From Bathymodiolus brooksi (Eukaryota > Mollusca > Bivalvia > Mytilida > Modiolidae): DNA of 64,000 bases. Below the pieces are notes generated by a model. The model ran no database searches, was not told the origin of the DNA, and saw nothing but the letters and a program-made list of their open reading frames with translations. The translations under genes and the position numbers were made by a program. Location: positions 78,249,668 to 78,313,667 of the forward strand of contig OY804576.1 in NCBI GenBank assembly GCA_963680875.1, given 5' to 3'. Below are positions 57,277 to 64,000 of the stretch, in pieces (the stretch's first letter is position 1; each line of letters opens with the position of its first letter).

Positions 57277-57790
57277 ACAATGGCCAAAAGAAACAGGACA
57301 TACAATACAATGGTCAAAAGAAAAAGGACAGACAATATAATGGCCAAAAGAAAAAGGACAGACAATACAAAGGCCAACAGAAAAAGAACAGATAATACAA
57401 TGGCCAAAAGAAAAAGGACAGACAATATAATGGCCAAAAGAAAAAGGACAGAAAATACAATGGCCAAAAGAAAACGGACAGACAATACAATGGCCAAAAG
57501 AAAAAGGACAGACAATACAATAGCCAAAAGAAAAAGGACAGACAATACAATGGTCAAAAGAAAAAGGACAGACAATACAATGGCCAAAAGAAAAAGGACA
57601 GACAATACAATGGCCAAAAGAAAAAGGACAGACAATACAATGGCCAAAAGAAAAAGGACAGACAATACAATGGCCAAAAGAAAAAGGACAGACAATATAA
57701 TGGCCAAAAGAAAAAGGACAGACAATACAATGGCCAAAAGAAAAGGGACAGACAATACAATGGCCAAAAGAAAAGGGACAAAAAGACACA
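57277..57790. repeat. 30-bp tandem array expanded from an A-tail
   Basis: About 17 copies of a 30-bp unit containing AATGGCCAAAAGAAAAAGGA and CAGACAATAC, which is a single-copy segment of ordinary minus-strand A-tails. Copies differ by single bases (GGTCAAAAG, ATAGCC, TATAATGG). Long open frames on both strands (up to 204 codons) follow from the 30-bp period. Confidence 0.95.
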
Positions 57791-57821
57791 ATGTCGCAAA
57801 ATACTATATACAAAATTGAAC

Positions 57822-57985
57822 TGAAACATTTGAAGATACCAAAGGGTTGTCAGAGGCCATAATGGTCATATCATGTATTGTAGATCATAAATGGCAAACT
57901 TAAGTCGAAGAAGAACAGAAAATACAATGGCCAAAAGAAAAGGACCACAAATACAAACAATGGTCGACAAAGCACTACATAGAAC
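57822..57985 (-). mobile_element. second A-tail after the array
   Basis: CATTTGAAGATACCAAAGGG, AAGTCGAAGAAGAACAGAAA and AATGGCCAAAAGAAAAGGAC. Confidence 0.78.
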
Positions 57986-58196
57986 ACTACAGATTGAACT
58001 ACTCCAATAGGAAATTACAGTCGTTTGAGGGTACAGTAAATTCCCCCTCTGGAACTTGATATCAAATGTAAGATTAATCAGATCGACCAAGGAATAATTG
58101 TCATTTCAGCAGGCCAACAAAAAAACTTTGGTTTGCAAGTGAAAAAATATAGATTTAGAGCTAAATGGTCCGTTATTATGCTAAGAGATAATATAG

Positions 58197-58336
58197 TATT
58201 ATTACGTGATGTTTTTCGTATTGGTCTAGTCATAGGTCCGAGGCCTGCTGTATTGGCCTGAGGCGCAGCCGAAGCCCAATACAGCAGACCGAGGACCTAT
58301 AACTAGGCCAATATGAAAAACATCACGTAATGATAC
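58197..58336. mobile_element. fold-back element, ~60-bp arms
   Basis: Left arm ATTACGTGATGTTTTTCGTA, TTGGTCTAGTCATAGGTCC and CTGCTGTATTGG mirrors the right arm CCAATACAGCAG, GGACCTATAACTAGGCC and ATGAAAAACATCACGTAAT, with a few mismatches. The GC-rich loop holds CTGAGGCGCAGCCGAAG. Related ATTGGACTG motifs continue to about 58505. Confidence 0.85.
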
Positions 58337-58643
58337 CTTTATTAATTAACCAGTCCAATATCTTTCGGGACTTTTCCTTGCGAATGTCGAAACGTCTAGC
58401 GGGTTCCGATCTAGCTGTTATTGGACTGACTGGAATCGGGCAATACGGAAAATATCCGTATTGGACTGGTTTTTGCAGTATTGGCCCAATGAAAGTTTCT
58501 GTATTGTATTGACAGATTTGATCATATAAAGGCTAATAAATTAAAGTTAATTGATAATATATCGTAGTGTACCAACGGTGTAGGTTCAATTCTGCCGAGG
58601 GAAGAATAAAAATATGTTCACCTACACAAATTTATTCTATTAC

Positions 58644-59039
58644 TCATATATAGATATTCAATACCCCAGTATCCTTTCGAGATACAGTGGGAGAAATGCA
58701 TTGTATGGTTATTACTTGAATGAGACAGCTATAATATTTATTTCCTGTATGACAAATCCTATGCAATTTAGAATATAAGAATAAATATGCTTGTGTATAT
58801 ACCAACATCTCACGCTTAAAGACAGGAAAAAAGTCGGCCAAGCGTGACAACATATCTCGGTTAATTAAGCTGTTCTTTATATAGTGAATTTGGCCGTAGA
58901 TCTGTGCTGCAGTGCACCAGTGACGTTTGTTCAAATCTAACTGAGAATTAAAAAATATGTCAGCTAAGCGCTTTTGGGTTGAATAATCAAACGTAAATAG
59001 ATATGTGTTGGCAAGTGTGATTTGGTATTCAGAGTGCAA
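58644..59039 (-). other. unidentified 131-codon open frame
   Basis: The longest frame in the window that does not lie in a recognised repeat. It begins MHSEYQITLANTYLFTFDY and includes KRLADIFFNSQLDLNKRHWC and LSRLADFFPVFKREM. I recognise no family, and no convincing splice sites or Kozak context support expression. It could be an exon, a decayed element or chance. Confidence 0.2.
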
Positions 59040-59164
59040 TTTTCAAATATAATCTGGAACGGAAATATATTTATCATAATTTTTCTCCAATACAAATAAA
59101 TCTTGCTATTGTTTTCTCATTGATTGAGAGGACAGTAGTTATTTACATCCCCATTTGATGGTTG

Positions 59165-59405
59165 CGGTTTATGGTGTTTAACGCCACTTTCAACAATCGT
59201 GGCGGTCAGTTTTATTAGTGGAAAAAACCGGAGTACCCGGAAAGAACACCGACCTGTCGCAAGTCACTGGCAAACTTTATCACATAATGTGGTATCTAGT
59301 ACACCTCGTCATGAACTGGATTCGAATTCATAACTTTAGTGGTGATAGGCACTGATTGCAAAGGTAGTTATAAATCCAACTACCATACGATCACGACCAC
59401 GACGG
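59165..59405 (-). mobile_element. SINE-1, near full length
   Basis: Tail GGTTTATGGTGTTTAACGCC, core CGTGGCGGTCAGTTTTATTA, CGACCTGTCGCAAGTCACTG, B-box region GGATTCGAATTCATAAC and head end CATACGATCACGACCACGAC. A short deletion removes ATTTCAGTTATA. Confidence 0.88.
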
Positions 59406-60104
59406 CCCCTCATGCCTATTTGAGTATGATTCAAAACAGGTGTAGTGGAAATTGAGTAGACACCAAACACCGGACAGTTTTCGTATCCGCTCCGAACATG
59501 ATTCCAATGAATACAATGTGGTGGAGAGTAGTATGCGGATCGGAGATGGAACGGCAAGGGAGTTTGATTCCACTCCACCTTAAGTTGTCAGACTTATACA
59601 CATTCTAATGCAACTGATTCATGCGTTTATAATCAAACTTATTCGAAGTACATGTTCGGGTCAGTAAGTACCGCATACATGTATTTCTATACTCTTCAAT
59701 AGAATATTGTCCAGCGTAAAGAATATGACAAAGACAATGTAATGCACTCATCGAATTCAGAGCTACGTTGTATACCATATGACAGAGAAACGGCTGAAAT
59801 TTCATAAGAATTTAAAATCAAAGGTTATTGGTATGTCCTAAAATAAAATAAAAAAATAAAAAAGGATATTGATTTTAAACTTCACCTCTTCCTCTTAACT
59901 TAAAAAGGTATTGACATAATTATTGTGTATATACATCATGTTCTTTACCTACTTTGACCACGTTTGGAAAAGATTAAATCACATTCACATATTTTTCATC
60001 ACTGGAATATATTAGTAGATCTTGAGTATTTTGATTTGATATGATACAAATGTTCATAAATCTCTTGAGATTATGTGATGTTAAAAATACACTGTTCGTC
60101 TTAA

Positions 60105-60292
60105 CCTCCAGTTGTTAATAGGAGGAATCATGTCTTATTTACGTTATTTCTGTTTGTTTGCGCATAGTGGAGTCCAACACTTATTGTGATGTGTTTTTGT
60201 TTTGTTTTTCTTCGTCTTGTGTACCCTATGTTGCCAGTTTCTCTAGATTGTCCATGTTTGATTACCCTTTCAGTATTCTCTAACGTTTACTT
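60105..60292 (+). mobile_element. B-tail copy
   Basis: CTCCAGTTGTTAATAGGAGG, TCTTATTTACGTTATTTCTG, TTTTTCTTCGTCTTGTGTAC and CAGTATTCTCTAACGTTTAC. Confidence 0.88.
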
Positions 60293-60832
60293 GAACACTT
60301 CGTTTTCGAAAAAAGTCGTCCACAGCAAGATAGATTACTTACGTTTGTGTCTGCTTGCTTTTTTTGGGAGGGGGGTATACTCACATTTTCTCCACTAATA
60401 AAACTGACCCCCATGATATAACTATGATATGGATGACGGCGTTGTTTAGCATCAAAATTAATAATCCTAATCAACATATAGCCATATTTTGTCATTCTAA
60501 TAAAACGAAGCAATTCAATATTCACACAGTATCACAACAACATAGAGTACTTTCGTTTGAACATATTAAACAAAGGAAGCTTGTTAACAATTAAAGGGAT
60601 TAGGACTCGTCATCATCAATATTTCTCTGGTTGGTATATACGGGTGTTACGACAAATGTTTGAGGCTTGACATGAACAGAACTCTGTGCACATCTTTACA
60701 TAAACATAGTCAAACAAGAATGGTTCCGGCAAAGGAGCACCTTCCTTCAGCCCAAAGAGAATGGGTCAGGAATTTATCATTACTGATAATAATGAGCCTC
60801 AATAATGGTCATGAAAAAAAAACGTAGATATC

Positions 60833-61045
60833 TAAGAAAAGATTGAAGATATCAAAGGGGTAATCAGAAACCGTAAATAGAACAGACAATACACTGGCCA
60901 AGAGAAAACGGACAAAAGAACAAATAATGAATACAAAACTATATATTGAGCAACACGTACACCATTAGAACCGGAGGTGAACGCATGTACTCCGGAAGGG
61001 TTCGCAATTCCTGCTCTACTAGTGACACCCGTCATGTTACTGTTA
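60833..61045 (-). mobile_element. A-tail copy abutting a C-tail
   Basis: AGATTGAAGATATCAAAGGG, GGTAATCAGAAACCGTAAAT, GAGCAACACGTACACCATTA and CTACTAGTGACACCCGTCAT. The C-tail block ACACGTTTCTGGAATAACTT begins a few bases later. Confidence 0.85.
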
Positions 61046-61051
61046 AACGAC

Positions 61052-61165
61052 ACGTTTCTGGAATAACTTGATTGGGTACGTTCAAGTAAAACGGATGAAA
61101 AGCAAAACTATTTTGAATTTTGAAAATCTTTGTGAGCCAGACAGGATAGCAAATACCTGCAAAGG
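61052..61165 (-). mobile_element. C-tail fragment
   Basis: GACACGTTTCTGGAATAACT, TGATTGGGTACGTTCAAG and GCCAGACAGGATAGC, degenerate. Confidence 0.6.
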
Positions 61166-61194
61166 TTCCTATGCCTGCTCCTGAGAGAGCAATG

Positions 61195-61310
61195 TTACTT
61201 AGATATAAGAGAAAGATGAACTTTAGATTTGAGAGAGAGAGAGATGTTCCTTAGATCTGAGAGAAAGATTAACTTTAGATCTGAGAGAGATGAACCTTAG
61301 ATTTACATTG
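61195..61310. repeat. GAGAGA-rich ~33-bp tandem
   Basis: AGATGAACTTTAGATTTGAG, GTTCCTTAGATCTGAGAG and GATTAACTTTAGATCTGAG, three to four degenerate copies. Confidence 0.8.
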
Positions 61311-61754
61311 TAATACTAGTAATAAGTTATGTTATTAGGAATTGTTTATTTCAATAATAGATATACATCGGCGGACTAATAATCTACTAGCAAGAGGTAC
61401 AATCAAAATCAAAAGATTGGACAGCAAAAAATATCATTGGGAGCAAGAGAATCGAATGGCGTCAGTATGACATCGTCAGTGTTTAATGTTGTTGACCATT
61501 CCTGTGTTTTATCCATGCATTTCATGTGTTAGTCATCTATGTTGAAAATAACATAATATCAGAGATAGAACGGAAGCATCCGTGTCTGTCTTCTGACCTC
61601 GAGTACTCAATAAATCATTGCAATCGATCACACTTATAGTGCTTCTCTTATGATAATCTCCGTTGCCGTCTCATCAAAGGTGTCATCTGAGGTATAGGCT
61701 AACCTTGAATGAGACAACTTATTGCACTTTAAATCATTCAATAAAAGCAGATTT

Positions 61755-61822
61755 CATCGTTGCCAGTTTCTCTGGATTGTCAATTTTGTATTGCCCCTTC
61801 GGTATTCTCTAACGTTTATATA
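61755..61822 (+). mobile_element. B-tail terminus
   Basis: TCGTTGCCAGTTTCTCTGGA, TTGTCAATTTTGTATTGCCC and TTCGGTATTCTCTAACGTTT. Confidence 0.88.
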
Positions 61823-62199
61823 CATCTTGTGTAGTATTGTTATTCCATTCTTGTTACACTATTGAATACAGACACGAAACAACAAAGAGACTATTACTGC
61901 AATATTCTTGAAAACCGTTTGGTGAAACTGCTCCCAGAATGCATTTCGTTGATATGGCAACCATCGTACATTCTGGATTTGGTCAGAAGATCACATACAT
62001 CCATCACGGCCAACACAATATTTCAATATAAGAACATATAAAAGAAGATAATGTTTTTAATTACCTGAAACACAAGACGGCGACAACTTGATTTGTCAGA
62101 TATTGCATACAGCTGTTGTTTAAACCTCTAAATGGAATTTTAACATGTCCACACCTATTTTCATAGATGAATTAATAGTATGAATATTGCTTTATTTTG

Positions 62200-62535
62200 A
62201 GTATACGACTTGAGTGAATGATTGTTGTTTAACACCAAAATGAACAATTTTTTTTTCTCTAGAACAAGTTACATTCAATGAAACGGAGATGATGTACTAA
62301 ACCCAACACCTTCAGCTGGATTTCCATAGTGCTAGTTCACTGAAGCAACAGTCCATGGATAGACACGTCCTCCATTCGGACAAACTATTCTGATTCCGAA
62401 TGAACCAGTGTTTGCTCTTACTCCTTAGTGCTGCATACGTAGCGGAGAAGCAACAAATACAATTTCATATTCTTTGGTTTGACCCGAAGCGATCATGCTA
62501 ACCATTACACCATCGATGCAGTTCCATACGATTTG
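62200..62535 (-). mobile_element. SINE-2 copy
   Basis: TTGTTTAACACCAAAATGAA (tail), AACAGTCCATGGATAGACAC, GAACCAGTGTTTGCTCTTAC and GCTAACCATTACACCATCGA (tRNA-like A-box region). The B box is degenerate. Confidence 0.8.
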
Positions 62536-62677
62536 AAACACTAATTAGATAAAATGAAATACATAAAATACCACACTGTCAGAACCATTCCAAATCTCCT
62601 ATCGAAAAATCGTAGAAAGTAACCAAATTGATACCCTCTGTATGTTAGATATTTTCTGCATATCTCCTCGTTTAAAA

Positions 62678-62914
62678 TGGACCGTCGTGGTCGTGATCGT
62701 ATGGTAATTGGATTTCCACCACATGTGAAATCAGTGCCTATCACCACTAATTGTGTGAGCTCGAACCCCACTCGAAGCGAGGTGTACTCGATACAACATT
62801 ATGTGATAAAGTGTGTCAATGACGCGACAGGTCGGTGATTTTCTGACTGCCATATTGATATAACTGAAATATTGTTGAAAGTGGCGTTAAACACTATAAA
62901 CTATAAAACAACCA
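62678..62914 (+). mobile_element. SINE-1, full length with target duplication
   Basis: A 12-bp direct repeat CCTCGTTTAAAA (62666-62677) / CCTCGTATAAAA (62915-62926) flanks it. Head GGACCGTCGTGGTCGTGATC, A box TATGGTAATTGGAT, B box GTGAGCTCGAACCCC, core ATATAACTGAAATATTGTTG and 3' end GTGGCGTTAAACACTATAAA. This is the best reference copy for the family in the window. Confidence 0.9.
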
Positions 62915-63644
62915 CCTCGTATAAAAAAAAAGTAATATTCATATCTTCGTACATATTTGCCTTGTACTTGAACTGTTGCTTTATTATTGAATTTTGTTTA
63001 CCTCTTTGGGAATACTTTTGTTTGTGGAAGTGGGATGACCAATTTGCGTCATGCCATTATCCGGAAAACTATTACAAGAGATGCAGAAAAAGGTTGACAA
63101 TAATTTACTTTAAACATGCAATAGAAGAATATTTATAACCTATTTGTTTATTCTAAATAACAAAAACAATCAAACTAATCATGCAACACAGATTAAGTAC
63201 AAAAATAGAAATAAATAGCTTTAAAAAATAAATTAAAGGAAGAGAAAACGGTGACATAGATTTGTTTTGCTCTAATAAAATAAATGTGAAGATAATATAA
63301 ACCCAAACAACATATTTATAATGAAATGACTCTGTCCAATTACTTGTATTATGATCCCTTAAATGATGAATATCCACAACAATGTGTTGTGAGGCATGAT
63401 TTGAGCTCTGTTCGCTCAAGGACAAGGCATCTGACAATAAATGATAGACAAGATATGTTTGTCGTTATGAGCATTTTAATAAAATGCCAATTCAACATAA
63501 TATTTATAAACATATAGACTGGTATTAAATATATACAACATAATCTACGTCAAAAAGTTTGTAATAAATATCAGAAATACTTTGATTACAAAGTTTAAAA
63601 AAAGAGTTATTTTAAATGTTTACAATTATATTATTATCTACAAT

Positions 63645-63770
63645 ACAAAAACGTAGATATCAAATTAGTGCACACGACGCGTTTCTGGAATAACCTTCAT
63701 CAGGTACGCTCAGAGATATTAAAATATTTGAAAGCCAAATAATCTAAAAGTCTTTGGGAACAAGATCACC
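63645..63770 (-). mobile_element. C-tail copy, good terminus
   Basis: AAAAACGTAGATATCAAATT, GTGCACACGACGCGTTTCTG, GAATAACCTTCATCAGGTAC and TTTGAAAGCCAAATAATCTA. Confidence 0.9.
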
Positions 63771-63789
63771 TTCATGCATAGACCAACAC

Positions 63790-64000
63790 TCTTAGTTTAA
63801 TTTTTATGGTGCTAACTCACTGAAACAACAGTCAGCAGGTATACATGTAGCCCCACTCGGATACATTATCCTGATTCCGAGCCAACCAGTCTTTTCTCTT
63901 CCCTTTAATGCTGCGTGGTTAGCGGAGAAGCAACACATACCAATTTCATAGTCTTTGGTTTGACCCGAATGGGGCTCGAACCTATGACCTACCACACTCG
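63790..64000 (-). mobile_element. SINE-2 copy, cut by window edge
   Basis: ACTCACTGAAACAACAGTCA, CGAGCCAACCAGTCTTTTCT, CATAGTCTTTGGTTTGACCC and GGGGCTCGAACCTATGACCT, the last with an intact B box on the minus strand. The tRNA-like head continues past the edge. Confidence 0.85.

Noticed and set aside
57177..57819. Frames of 204, 189 and 179 codons on both strands, one hydrophobic and membrane-like, one Lys/Arg-rich
   Set aside because: All are readings of the 30-bp satellite derived from an A-tail 3' UTR.
62700..62790. Functional tRNA gene (A and B boxes present)
   Set aside because: It lacks a foldable acceptor stem and is the head of a full-length SINE-1 with target duplications; the heads at 29490, 38990 and 63960 are rejected for the same reason.

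Overview
The window is eukaryotic: AT-rich, intron- and repeat-dominated, with no operons and no dense coding. The repeats point to a bivalve mollusc, probably a mussel (Mytilida). Their retroelement 3' ends and tRNA-derived SINEs resemble ones I know from mussel genomes. Bivalve is near certain; mytilid is a moderate inference; the species is not determined.

The one intact gene I can support is a three-exon globin on the minus strand: exon 1 at 53921-54066, exon 2 at 28944-29181 and exon 3 at 26891-27058. Splicing at consensus sites gives a 183-residue globin. Both introns sit at the classic globin positions, B12.2 (phase 2) and G7.0 (phase 0). Phe47 (B10), Phe61 (CD1), His85 (E7) and His117 (F8) are all present, and the E7-F8 spacing of 32 matches neuroglobin. 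Intron 1 is 24.7 kb and holds most of the window's mobile elements; intron 2 is 1.9 kb. A SINE inserted exactly at the exon 2 splice donor, and its 14-bp target duplication copied the donor.

Almost everything else is mobile DNA and satellite. Family names used below: A-tail, a retroelement 3' end finishing near GGTATCTTCAAAC; B-tail, a related 3' end finishing near TATTCTCTAACGTTTAT; C-tail, a 3' end with GGTTATTCCAGAAACGCGTC and GATATCTACGTTTTTA; E-tail, a 3' end with GACTTTCCCTTTGTAAGATT; SINE-1, a tRNA-headed SINE with a conserved core (TGACCGCCACGATATAAC) and 3' end GGCGTTAAACACCATAAAC; SINE-2, a tRNA-headed SINE ending TGGTGTTAAACAA; SINE-3, a tRNA-like head joined to a C-tail. A reverse-transcriptase fragment at 21411 runs directly into an A-tail, so A-tails are probably the 3' UTRs of that element.

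Layout. 1-4000: satellite, a decayed Ty3/gypsy pol with integrase before RT (Gmr1-like), and a local duplication. 4-20 kb: retroelement tails, SINE-1 copies, a 24-bp array and a CAGTGAAACC MITE. 20-22 kb: a 36-bp array and the RT fragment. 23-24 kb: a TA-flanked inverted-repeat transposon carrying a transposase C-terminus. 26.3-29.2 kb: globin exons 3 and 2. 29.2-53.9 kb: globin intron 1, with a complete SINE-2, a 41-bp array, a MITE, a hAT-like element, a LINE inside a SINE and a piggyBac-like element. 54-64 kb: globin 5' flank, a 30-bp array, a fold-back element and more SINEs.

Five of the tandem arrays lie within or right beside retroelement 3' ends or a MITE. This suggests satellites are repeatedly seeded from transposon termini here.
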